A DNA stretch of 6,190 nucleotides from Candidatus Aphodomonas merdavium (GCA_018715585.1 DVLH01000315.1:1-6190); one strand, 5' to 3'. Counted from the first letter of the stretch, positions 1 through 5,747 are shown. The notes: generated by a model not told the origin, from the letters alone. Numbers and translations: made by a program.

Positions 1-174
1 AATATCGCGCGGCCAGGTGACGGAGGAAAGCGGCTCGCGCAGCTGTGCATCGCGCTTTTCCAGTTCACCCATCAGGAAGAGCATGCCGCTGTCAACCGCA
101 TCGCGGGCGGCCATGCGGCCCGGACCAAACCCATCCAGCGTCACTGTGCGGCTAGGAAGCTGAAATGCTTTCAT
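1..174 (-). CDS. Major capsid protein, DUF2184 type (N-terminal fragment)
   Basis: This is the first 58 codons of a gene that runs off the left edge. The start is the ATG at 174-172, preceded by a GGGGGG Shine-Dalgarno (184-189) with a 9-base spacer. The fragment contains AVDSGMLFLMGELEKRD and LREPLSSVTWPRDI, which I recognise as the conserved N-terminus of DUF2184/encapsulin-fold major capsid proteins found with DUF1073 portals. In the virion it would form the icosahedral shell, assembled on the scaffold and matured by the protease encoded upstream. It starts 17 bp after the cement protein stop and is surely co-transcribed with it. The HK97-fold core is outside the window, so the assignment rests on the N-terminal motif and on gene order. 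Confidence 0.82.
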   Translation of the reverse strand, partial: MKAFQLPSRTVTLDGFGPGRMAARDAVDSGMLFLMGELEKRDAQLREPLSSVTWPRDI

Positions 175-191
175 CTTTTCTTTCCCCCCTA

Positions 192-692
192 TTAAATCAT
201 GCGGTGCAGCAGCGTGATTTCCGCAATGCCGCCTGCATCGACGCCCGAAGTAGCAAACACGGCATTGGGTAGCTGAAGCGTTTCCCCTTCTGTCTCAGAG
301 GCAGCCGCAACGATCTGTCCAGCCTCATGCTCTTCTCCGGTGCCCGTTCGCACATATACCGCGCCGCCCGCAACCGGCGTGCCGGATACGACGTGCACGC
401 AGATGCTGCCACGCACAAGCACGTCAACCGGCTCGCTCTCCTGATACCACGCCTCGCCCGAATCATCTGCCGCCTGCTTCACTTCGCGCACGGCGATACC
501 GGCAAAGTTCGCAGCGTCCGCCGTCTGTGAAAAAGCGGACACCGTACCATCCTCGTTGAGGAGAACCGGATCGCCAAAGCCGATACGCCCTTCCCCCTTG
601 GCGGCAAAGCATTCGATCACTGCGTCGCGCGAGCGCGAAACGCTGCCCGCAAACCCGCCTGGCAACTCTTTTCCAATCACATAACCCGCCAT
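192..692 (-). CDS. Structural cement protein, Gp24-like
   Basis: The 166-residue protein starts at the ATG at 692-690, directly after a GGAGGAGGAG Shine-Dalgarno. The same frame stays open upstream to 920, but that stretch lies inside the preceding gene and has no comparable ribosome site. The N-terminus (MAGYVIGKELPGGFAGSVSR) is followed by GEGRIGFGDPVLLNEDGTVSAF (about residues 34-54) and then FAGIAVREVKQ (63-73). This is the look of phage cement or decoration proteins: small, rich in Gly, Ala and Val, predicted beta-rich, with a loading-tag-like N-terminus. Such proteins bind the outside of the expanded capsid and stabilise it at lattice contacts. Its place between protease/scaffold and major capsid protein agrees with this. 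It has no catalytic motif and no signal peptide. The family assignment is good; the exact role is inferred from family and position. Confidence 0.78.
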   Translation of the reverse strand: MAGYVIGKELPGGFAGSVSRSRDAVIECFAAKGEGRIGFGDPVLLNEDGTVSAFSQTADAANFAGIAVREVKQAADDSGEAWYQESEPVDVLVRGSICVHVVSGTPVAGGAVYVRTGTGEEHEAGQIVAAASETEGETLQLPNAVFATSGVDAGGIAEITLLHRMI

Positions 693-711
693 TTTCTCCT
701 CCTCCTTTTCC

Positions 712-1242
712 TCAGCCGCGCTTTTTGTAGTGCGGATTGCGCTCTGCCATGATGCGCTTTCCCAACGCATCCTCCGCTTCGCAGCGCACTGCGCTTGCGC
801 GCGCATTGCTGACGGCAGCGTAAACCCCTGTCCTTCCATCGCGCATGCCGCGCGCGCGGCGCAGCGCGCGTGCGGCCCGATCCGCTGCCTCAGTGCGCTT
901 TTCCTCGGGCAAGGCGGCAATCAACGGCTTTAGCGCGCAAATCGCCTCCCGAACCGGCTCCACGGCCGATAGAGAAGCCGTTTGTTCCTCCTGTTCCTGC
1001 GGCGCAATCATTCCCGCCTCCTGCATGGCACGCTCCTGCTCTTCTTGCGCGGCAAGTTCTTCCTCCAGCGCATCCAGGCTTTCCGCCTGGGAGCGGCTTT
1101 CCAGCAATGCTGTCAAGCGTTCCACCGCCTCCAACAGGCGCTGCAGCGCGCCGTCTCCGGCGGCCTGCTCCTGCCCCTGCAACGCTTCTCCTGCTTCGTC
1201 ACAGAGGGACGCGCCAAACAACTTTTTCTTCCTAGCCATCAT
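712..1242 (-). CDS. Possible nested scaffold protein from an internal start
   Basis: Inside the DUF2213 gene, two consecutive ATG codons (1242-1240 and 1239-1237, residues M185 and M186) are in frame and are preceded by AAAGGAG. The AGGAG lies at 1253-1257 and the spacer to the first ATG is 10 bases. Starting here would give a 176-residue protein consisting only of the helical, acidic scaffold half without the protease domain. The start falls exactly at the domain junction, and the preceding codons (RRPIFRERRKET) look like a linker. Nested scaffold genes inside protease genes are known in lambda (C/Nu3) and other phages. What I see is the ribosome site and its position; separate translation is inference. 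Confidence 0.45.
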   Translation of the reverse strand: MMARKKKLFGASLCDEAGEALQGQEQAAGDGALQRLLEAVERLTALLESRSQAESLDALEEELAAQEEQERAMQEAGMIAPQEQEEQTASLSAVEPVREAICALKPLIAALPEEKRTEAADRAARALRRARGMRDGRTGVYAAVSNARASAVRCEAEDALGKRIMAERNPHYKKRG

Positions 1243-1794
1243 CGTTTCTTTTCTCCTTTCCCGGAAGATGGGCCGCCGCCCATCCCGTATCGCGACGCGG
1301 CCTCCCGCGCGGCCTGTTTCCACAACGGCCACGTGATTGCCGCGAATCGCCCGCTGTTCCATGCCGTTCTCCCCCTGCGCGTAGACGCAATCATACCCGC
1401 AGGAGATTTCCCGCACGCCTGCGCATACCCGTTCAATCAGCACAGGATCCGTCAAAAATAGATCCGCCAGCATCAGGTCCGCATCCGCACCCGCGCCGCG
1501 CCGCACGTTTTGCACATGGCCACAAGCATAGGCGGCCGCGTTCAGCGGTGAAACATCCGCCGGGGGATGGCCAAGCGTGACGGGCTTGCCTTCAAAGCTC
1601 GCAAGCGTCGCAGCGCTGAACACCTCCTGCGGTGCGCGGTAAACCAGCAGGGGTGCATCGCCGCTTGCGCCGATCTCCTCCGGCAGATACTGTTGAAACC
1701 CCGTCCGCGCAATCGGCACGTTGCGGCAGATGAGGAACCCTTCCGGCGTCCTGGCCATGTTGCCGCTAATGCTGGAACCGTAATAGGCGAGCAT
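712..1794 (-). CDS. DUF2213 prohead protease with C-terminal scaffold region
   Basis: The 360-residue protein starts at the ATG at 1794, with a perfect AGGAGG (1803-1808) 8 bases upstream. Residues 1 to about 175 form a DUF2213 domain, related to HK97-type (U35) prohead proteases. GKPVTLGHP holds H76, REISCGYD holds S131, and NHVAVVETGRAG (153-164) closes the domain. H76 and S131 lie 55 residues apart, similar to the His-Ser spacing of HK97 protease, so they are my candidate catalytic pair (inference). Residues 186-360 are different: a basic MARKKK start, then an acidic Glu/Gln/Ala-rich helical stretch (about 213-275) likely to form a coiled coil, as in phage scaffolds, and a basic C-terminus ending NPHYKKRG. 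The protein would guide procapsid assembly and then cleave the scaffold. The stop is 19 bp before the cement gene start. Confidence 0.8.
   Translation of the reverse strand: MLAYYGSSISGNMARTPEGFLICRNVPIARTGFQQYLPEEIGASGDAPLLVYRAPQEVFSAATLASFEGKPVTLGHPPADVSPLNAAAYACGHVQNVRRGAGADADLMLADLFLTDPVLIERVCAGVREISCGYDCVYAQGENGMEQRAIRGNHVAVVETGRAGGRVAIRDGRRPIFRERRKETMMARKKKLFGASLCDEAGEALQGQEQAAGDGALQRLLEAVERLTALLESRSQAESLDALEEELAAQEEQERAMQEAGMIAPQEQEEQTASLSAVEPVREAICALKPLIAALPEEKRTEAADRAARALRRARGMRDGRTGVYAAVSNARASAVRCEAEDALGKRIMAERNPHYKKRG
1237..1260 (-). promoter_or_regulatory. Internal ribosome binding site at the protease/scaffold junction
   Basis: Read on the minus strand, the sequence is GAAAGGAGAAAAGAAACG followed by ATGATG. 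Both AGGAG and the A-rich spacer match the other genuine start sites of this operon. It lies far inside an open reading frame, which makes it unusual. Confidence 0.5.
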
Positions 1795-1817
1795 TTTTCT
1801 CTCCTCCTAAAGCATTT

Positions 1818-2039
1818 TTAGCGCAGAAACCGGTCCTCCGGCCGTTCGCCAATGCGCCTTTGCACGTTTTCCTCGATGTCAAAATAATCCAGGAAATCAT
1901 GCAGCACATCGCAATAGGCCACGAGCTTGCCAAGCTCAAGCCTATCCCGTGCCTCCGCATAGGCCTCACGGCTCTCCTGCGCGCGCTCGATCACGGCGTC
2001 AAGGATGCCAAAGATCTTATACTCCATCAGCTCGTCCAT
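1818..2039 (-). CDS. Small acidic phage protein of unknown function
   Basis: The 73-residue protein starts at the ATG at 2039-2037 (MDELMEYKIFG...), with the purine run GGAAAGGGGGGAGAAG immediately upstream. The frame stays open to 2123, but the extra 28 residues would lie wholly within the portal gene and have no better ribosome site, so I use the internal ATG. The start overlaps the portal stop by 23 bp, suggesting translational coupling, and the stop is 23 bp before the protease start. The protein appears almost entirely helical, with Glu and Asp in excess (e.g. VIERAQESREAYAEARDRLE), and ends in a charged tail (ERPEDRFLR). It has no cysteine pair, signal peptide or known motif. I do not recognise it. 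Its position between portal and protease suggests a head-assembly helper or portal-associated protein, but this is only a guess from context. Confidence 0.7.
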   Translation of the reverse strand: MDELMEYKIFGILDAVIERAQESREAYAEARDRLELGKLVAYCDVLHDFLDYFDIEENVQRRIGERPEDRFLR

Positions 2040-3372
2040 CTTCTCCCCCCTTTCCTTCCATGCTGGCATCCCGCGCCCATACGCCCGTTTCCCTTCCCTG
2101 ACGCTCCAGCTCTCTGGCAGCACGTTCGCGATCTACCAAGCCTGCGCTGTAGGCAGCAATAACCGTCTCCGTATGCAGTTTCGCAAGTTCCGCTCGCTCG
2201 CGATCCGTCAGATCCCGAACGGGCAGGAAATCAAACTCCAGCGCATCCGGCACGCTTCCCCATGCGCTCATGGCGATAACGGGAACGAGCTTTTCCAGCA
2301 CGGGCCGCAGCACGCTCTGCTGCTTTTCCCGCACGGCGTCGTAATAGTTGCGAAGGTCCCCCTCGCCCGTGGCGTCCATGCCAGCGGGCGAGCGGCCAAA
2401 AAGCCTTGTGGCAGGGATTTCCGCCGCCCCCGCCACATCCAACATGAACAATTCGTATACCTCCGAAATACCGCTGAACGCATAGGCGTGCGTCTCAAAC
2501 GAATCCTCCCTGTCCAACACCTGCAAGCCCATGCTGCTCATGAGCGTGTTCTGCGCCTGCAGCGTGCTGTACAGGTCCCGCTGCGCTTGGGCCGACGCGG
2601 AGGAGAGCACCTCGCCAAGGTCGCTCATCTTCAGCACGCGCAGGTTCGCTTGAAAGATCAGCTGGGCGATGTTGGCGCTGGTGGCATCGCGCTTGTTGAG
2701 CTCCTCGTAAACGTGCTCCAGCTCCGAAGCGCCCCAGCCGCTTTCTGCGCTCTGCTCCAGAAAAGGTAGCTCGCGCGAGAGAAAGCGCACCACCCGGCTG
2801 TGGTGCGCCGCAACCTTTTCTCCGTCCGGCATGCAAAACTCGTAAAAGCGCGGAAGCCCGAAATCCGCGTCGGAAAGATCTTCCACCAGCTCCGTGGACG
2901 GCGTTACGCCATTCCACCGGTCCACCACCAAAATGCCGCGGAACTGGCCCGGCATGATCTCCTCCAGCCGCAGCGGCTGGGAAAGGTCTTCCTCCTGGCC
3001 TTCTACGAGCATCAGCCCCGCCGCCCCGCCGTAAAGCCTTGCCCATTTCAGCCCCGAAAGCACGCGCTCGCGCACATGCGCATACCGTTCCTGCCTGGCG
3101 TAACGCGCCGCCATCTGCGGTGAAACGCCGCGCAAGGCGTACCAGTTTTTGCACATATCCTCCGCCAACGTATCCACGATGCGCCGGGCGATCCAGTTGC
3201 CACGGTAGAGGTTTGTCATCAACTGCTGGTTTTGCGTCAAACGGTTAAGCGAATATTGCCCTGCCGCAAGCAGGTTGGGCTGCTCCAGCCCCAGGCGTGC
3301 CGCTGCGTTCAGATAGCCATCCAACGCACGGCGGCGCGCGCCACTCTGCGGCGATGCATGTTTTTTCTTCAT
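2017..3372 (-). CDS. Phage portal protein, DUF1073 family
   Basis: The 451-residue protein starts at the ATG at 3372, with AAAGGAG a few bases upstream, 24 bp after the terminase stop. The N-terminal region has SLNRLTQNQQLMTNLYRGNW and IVDTLAEDMCKNW (about 41-77). Further along are LIFQANLRVLKM (238-249), the stem-like GAAEIPATRLFGRSPAGMDATGEGD (315-339) and NYYDAVREKQQSVLRPVLEKL (342-362). These are hallmarks of DUF1073 portals. Twelve copies would form the ring at one capsid vertex through which TerL pumps DNA and to which the neck attaches. Databases often label this family 'anti-CBASS Acb1 family' because some members are linked to that phosphoesterase. I see no pair of H-x-T/S motifs or any extra C-terminal domain here, so it should be read as a plain portal. 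The last 23 bp overlap the next gene. Confidence 0.9.
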   Translation of the reverse strand: MKKKHASPQSGARRRALDGYLNAAARLGLEQPNLLAAGQYSLNRLTQNQQLMTNLYRGNWIARRIVDTLAEDMCKNWYALRGVSPQMAARYARQERYAHVRERVLSGLKWARLYGGAAGLMLVEGQEEDLSQPLRLEEIMPGQFRGILVVDRWNGVTPSTELVEDLSDADFGLPRFYEFCMPDGEKVAAHHSRVVRFLSRELPFLEQSAESGWGASELEHVYEELNKRDATSANIAQLIFQANLRVLKMSDLGEVLSSASAQAQRDLYSTLQAQNTLMSSMGLQVLDREDSFETHAYAFSGISEVYELFMLDVAGAAEIPATRLFGRSPAGMDATGEGDLRNYYDAVREKQQSVLRPVLEKLVPVIAMSAWGSVPDALEFDFLPVRDLTDRERAELAKLHTETVIAAYSAGLVDRERAARELERQGRETGVWARDASMEGKGGEDGRADGV

Positions 3373-3396
3373 CGTTGCTCCTTTCCTGCGGGCGCG

Positions 3397-4653
3397 TCAG
3401 CGCGGGACTTCGCGCCTGCGCCTCCAGCTTTCGATGCCATAGCGCATTGCCGCCATGGCGTCGTCAAATCCATCCGCCGGCGCGTCCTCCCATTCGTCCG
3501 TGCCCGGCGCTTTGGCCCATTGCCACGCTTCTAGCTCGTTTAGCGTGTTTTGGCATGAGGCGTGCACGTGAATTTTGCGGCGCTTGAGCCAGTCGATCTG
3601 CGCCAAGACGCTCCCCGGTTCCTTTTTGACGGCAAGCGCGCGAAAGCCCGCGCGCTGCCAGGTTCGGATGCGGTCAGGCTCGGCGCTGTCGCACCACATG
3701 CGGACGCCCTTGGGAAATCCGCGCCGCTCCGCAATGCGGATCAGTTCCGCCGTGTCCTTCTCCCGCTCATAGATTTCGCGCAGCACGTACAGCTCGCCGT
3801 CTTTCATCGCCAGCTGCAAAATCGCATTGGCATGGTTAAAACCGAAGTCCTGCCCAATCGCCGTCGCGTCAAAGCGCGCAGGGTCCGTGTCAAACGTCTC
3901 CACGGTGTAATCCGTCAGGATGCGTCCTCCGCTCTCCCCCCATTCCCCTTGGCCATAGATGCGGTATCCCTCCGGGTCTCTCGCCTTGCGCTCAAGCATG
4001 CGCTGATGAAACTGCGGGTCGATAAAGCGGTTGTCGAGATAGGTGGAGCGGCACAAAAGCGCGTTCTCCTGCGGGACGTCAAAGAAGCGCCGCTTGATCC
4101 AATGGTTTGCGGAGACGGGATTAAAGGACAGCGTCAGTTGATAATACAGCGCGGGAGACGGCAGTGCACCGCGCAGCCGATCGTCAAGGATCTCCACGTT
4201 TTCCCGCGAAAGCTCCGTCGCCTCCTCGCACCAGATCCAGCACAGCTTTCCTCCTGTAAAGCTGAGGGACTTGACGCGTTCGCGCGCTGCGGCGTCTGCC
4301 ATGCCGCGAAAGACGATCTCGTTTCCTGTCACAAGGCTTTTGAGCTGTGGCGGGCTCTGGCGAATCTGCCAATAGGCCTGCCAGTCCGCACCGAAAATGC
4401 GCTTGACGGCGCCACACAGCTCGGCAAAAGTGGAATAGCGGTGCGTTTCATCCACCTTGCGGCAAACAAGCAGGTTCGCCCCCGCATAGCGTGGGTCGCT
4501 CAGCTTGAGGACATAGTCCTGCGCGAGGTTGTAGCTCTTGCCGCTGCCCGCGCCGCCCATGAGCACCCGATAGCGCAAGCGCGTGCGATTTGCCTCACGA
4601 AAGACCGGATTAAACGCTACGCTGTGCCTGCCCGTCTGCGTCTCCATAATCAT
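3397..4653 (-). CDS. terL: Phage terminase large subunit (packaging ATPase/nuclease)
   Basis: The 418-residue protein resembles the PBSX/XtmB class (Terminase_3 plus C-terminal nuclease). The ATPase domain has Walker A GGAGSGKS (33-40), Walker B LCWIWCEEA (137-145, with adjacent Glu) and the coupling motif SFNPV (176-180). The nuclease domain shows IGQDFGF (D269), LREIYE (E293), MWCDSAEPD (D322) and DGFDDAM (D397/D398), the expected acidic metal-binding residues. It would cut concatemeric phage DNA and drive it into the procapsid through the portal encoded next. The start is uncertain between ATG 4653 and ATG 4647. Neither has a good Shine-Dalgarno, an in-frame TGA lies two codons upstream, and the gene overlaps the preceding small gene by 44 bp, so translational coupling is likely. 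All motifs are intact, so the enzyme should be functional. Confidence 0.95.
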   Translation of the reverse strand: MIMETQTGRHSVAFNPVFREANRTRLRYRVLMGGAGSGKSYNLAQDYVLKLSDPRYAGANLLVCRKVDETHRYSTFAELCGAVKRIFGADWQAYWQIRQSPPQLKSLVTGNEIVFRGMADAAARERVKSLSFTGGKLCWIWCEEATELSRENVEILDDRLRGALPSPALYYQLTLSFNPVSANHWIKRRFFDVPQENALLCRSTYLDNRFIDPQFHQRMLERKARDPEGYRIYGQGEWGESGGRILTDYTVETFDTDPARFDATAIGQDFGFNHANAILQLAMKDGELYVLREIYEREKDTAELIRIAERRGFPKGVRMWCDSAEPDRIRTWQRAGFRALAVKKEPGSVLAQIDWLKRRKIHVHASCQNTLNELEAWQWAKAPGTDEWEDAPADGFDDAMAAMRYGIESWRRRREVPR

Positions 4654-4867
4654 AGATCACAACAATTCCCGGCCGTTCCTGCGCCAGATCGCCCGGTTCC
4701 AGTTTGTGTGCGCTCAAGAGCAGTTCTTCCAAGCGCGCCACCGCCTTGGCAAGCGCCTCTTCTTTTTTTAAATCCGGTTCTCCGCCGCACGCCACAGCCT
4801 CGCGCAGCCGTTCCACCTGCTCCGATTGAATCGCAATCAGCTTTTCAATCCGTTCGCCTTTTTTCAA
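4610..4867 (-). CDS. Small helical protein at the small-terminase position, unknown function
   Basis: I choose the TTG at 4867-4865 as start because GAGGGGG lies 8 bases upstream; this gives 85 residues. The frame extends to a TTG at 4900, but that would sit in the U-tract of the hairpin and has no ribosome site. The protein begins LKKGERIEKLIAIQSEQVERLREAV, then a GGEPD turn and a second charged helix (KKEEALAKAVARLEELLLSAHK). A beta-like PGIVVIYDYGD and a short tail follow. This is a likely antiparallel coiled coil. It is the first gene of the phage operon and overlaps terL by 44 bp, which is where a small terminase usually lies. It is shorter than typical TerS and I see no helix-turn-helix, so I do not call it TerS. 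It may be a reduced TerS or an unrelated accessory protein. Confidence 0.65.
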   Translation of the reverse strand: MKKGERIEKLIAIQSEQVERLREAVACGGEPDLKKEEALAKAVARLEELLLSAHKLEPGDLAQERPGIVVIYDYGDADGQAQRSV

Positions 4868-4898
4868 ACTGCATACCCCCTCGCCTAAAAATGAGCGC

Positions 4899-4931
4899 AA
4901 AAAAAGAACGGTGTTTTCAACCGTTCTTTTT
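4899..4931 (-). terminator. Strong intrinsic-terminator-like hairpin in the phage operon leader
   Basis: A perfect 12-bp inverted repeat (4901-4912 with 4920-4931) encloses a 7-base loop, with core AGAACGGT/ACCGTTCT. On the minus strand it ends in seven consecutive T residues (4905-4899). On the plus strand it ends in five T residues, so it could act in both directions. It lies between the predicted promoter (4982-5010) and the first phage gene (start 4867). It may insulate the phage genes from chromosomal transcription, or act as an attenuator or antitermination target in the leader. Confidence 0.75.
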
Positions 4932-4981
4932 GATCCTCCTCACGTTTCCCGCCGCGTTTTTCCCTCCCCGCCGACGCATAC

Positions 4982-5010
4982 ACCATACCAGATTGCGCGG
5001 TGCGCCGCAA
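4982..5010 (-). promoter_or_regulatory. Predicted sigma-70-type promoter for the phage head operon
   Basis: On the minus strand, TTGCGG (5010-5005) and TATGGT (4987-4982) are separated by exactly 17 bases. The -10 box is extended by TG one base upstream (4990-4989). Upstream of the -35 box, the minus strand is a pyrimidine tract with T runs (about 5014-5060) that could act as an UP element. Transcription would begin near 4975 and pass through the hairpin at 4899-4931 before reaching the first gene. The prediction is from sequence only. Confidence 0.5.
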
Positions 5011-5013
5011 GCC

Positions 5014-5060
5014 GAAGAAAAGGAGAAAAAACAAGGAAATTCCGGGGAAAAAGGCAAAAG
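5014..5060. other. Strand-asymmetric purine/pyrimidine tract
   Basis: In this 47-base stretch, 41 bases of the plus strand are purines, so the minus strand is C/T-rich. It lies after the YitT gene and before the phage promoter. It could be an UP-like element for that promoter, or C/U-rich RNA promoting Rho-dependent termination of YitT transcripts. No gene is visible in it. Confidence 0.35.
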
Positions 5061-5064
5061 CGCC

Positions 5065-5098
5065 GCAAAAGGCGGGCTATGCCCGCGCGCTCTTTTGC
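5065..5098 (-). terminator. Possible terminator overlapping the end of the YitT gene
   Basis: GCGGGC (5072-5077) pairs with GCCCGC (5081-5086) around a 3-base loop. Outer arms GCAAAAG (5065-5071) and CTTTTGC (5092-5098) can pair too, leaving a 5-base bulge. The YitT stop codon falls at the loop. The T run after the hairpin on the minus strand is only four bases, so efficiency is uncertain. The near-symmetry would allow activity in both directions. Confidence 0.45.
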
Positions 5099-5715
5099 GC
5101 GGGCCGCGCGCGCACCCTTTGCATCAACCCGATGATCTGCCCGGAAAGGACCACCGTCAAAAGCGAATAGGCGAGCTTGCCCAGCGGAATATAGCTCAGC
5201 GACAGAAGCAGCACGGCCAGGTCGCTGATAAGATACACCCAGCGGATGTCACACCGCAGCGCTTTGGAAACGCTCATCGCCAACGCGTCGTCTCCCCCTG
5301 GCGCTCCGCCAGCGCGCACGCTCAAACCCACACCGACGCCGACAAACAACGCCCCCGCCACGGCCGCCAGCAGCGGCAGTTCCGCAATGCCCGGAAAGAG
5401 CGGGGCAAACTGTTCGCAAACGGCGTAGAAAATTGAAAACCCTCCGCCCGCAACGATGGATCGCCAAATAAACGTCCCGCCGAGCACGCGAAAGCCGAGC
5501 CAATAGCACGCCGCGTTCAGCACAAGACCGGAGACGGCCGGGGAAACGCCAAACCATTGCCGCAAAAGCAGCGTCAATCCCAGCACTCCGCCCTCCGTTA
5601 CACCTGCAAAGGCATGCACGTTGTAAAGGCCAAAGGCGAGGATAGCATTTCCCAGCAACATCAAAGCGCACTCCCTGGCGATTTGCTTGCACCTGGCGCT
5701 ATGAAACCGTTTCAT
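5077..5715 (-). CDS. YitT-family integral membrane protein
   Basis: The 212-residue protein starts at the ATG at 5715-5713 with GGAGGG close upstream. The frame is open to 5790, but that part is GC-rich intergenic sequence without a ribosome site. A short basic N-terminus (MKRFHSARCK) is followed by about six hydrophobic segments (roughly 14-34, 58-76, 84-104, 112-134, 156-176, 180-198), so it is a cytoplasmic membrane protein. AFAGVTEGGVLGLTLLL (35-51) and RAGGAPGGDDALAMSVSK (134-151) are the paired glycine motifs of the YitT/YczE group. The two halves look like an internal duplication. Many YitT proteins carry a C-terminal soluble DUF2179 domain; this one does not and ends in a basic tail (RVRARPAQKSARA). 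The substrate and function of the family are not established. It is a chromosomal gene, not part of the phage module. Confidence 0.85.
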   Translation of the reverse strand: MKRFHSARCKQIARECALMLLGNAILAFGLYNVHAFAGVTEGGVLGLTLLLRQWFGVSPAVSGLVLNAACYWLGFRVLGGTFIWRSIVAGGGFSIFYAVCEQFAPLFPGIAELPLLAAVAGALFVGVGVGLSVRAGGAPGGDDALAMSVSKALRCDIRWVYLISDLAVLLLSLSYIPLGKLAYSLLTVVLSGQIIGLMQRVRARPAQKSARA

Positions 5716-5747
5716 ACCATTCCCTCCTTCCTTTTCGTAAACGCAGC

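Larger units (their letters stand above)
1..5010 (-). mobile_element. Prophage (or phage-derived) head and packaging module, partial
   Basis: Seven consecutive minus-strand genes carry phage head functions in the usual order: small protein, large terminase, portal, small protein, protease/scaffold, cement protein, major capsid protein. The combination of DUF1073 portal, DUF2213 protease, Gp24-like cement and DUF2184 capsid is a recurrent module of tailed phages and prophages in Firmicutes. The module continues beyond the left edge, where the rest of the capsid gene and the tail genes would be expected. The right limit is uncertain. I place it at the promoter upstream of the first phage gene, because the next gene (YitT, ending at 5077) is a chromosomal family. 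No att repeat, integrase or tRNA is visible at that junction, so the true boundary could lie anywhere between about 4932 and 5076. Confidence 0.85.

Noticed and set aside
693..920. Upstream extension of the cement protein frame to 242 residues
   Set aside because: The extension lies inside the DUF2213 gene in another frame. The strong GGAGGAGGAG site places the start at 692.
845..1461. Several plus-strand open frames opposite the protease/scaffold gene
   Set aside because: They are mirror frames of a GC-rich, Ala/Glu-rich coding region and lack ribosome sites and recognisable motifs.
2268..3154. Minus-strand frames of 76 and 219 codons overlapping the portal gene
   Set aside because: Their sequences are Arg/Ala/Gly-rich out-of-frame translations of the portal, which has clear family motifs.
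4885..4925. A possible leader peptide (MKTPFFFCAHF) starting at a TTG within the hairpin, suggesting phenylalanine-type attenuation
   Set aside because: The Phe run simply comes from the terminator T tract, the start is TTG, and the nearest AGGAGG is 14 bases away, which is too far.
4930..4956. A possible 8-codon GTG-initiated leader peptide (MRRIKKNG) ending in the hairpin
   Set aside because: It has only a weak purine stretch upstream and is too short to support without conservation data.
4932..5076. tRNA or attachment site at the phage/host junction
   Set aside because: I could not find a cloverleaf or a clear direct repeat, and the other end of the element is not available for comparison.
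3562..5436. A 624-codon open frame on the plus strand, antisense to terL, the leader and YitT
   Set aside because: It crosses three unrelated regions, including a terminator hairpin and an intergenic gap, has low-complexity Arg/Ala/Pro-rich composition, and lies opposite genes with clear conserved motifs. Long antisense frames are common in GC-rich DNA.
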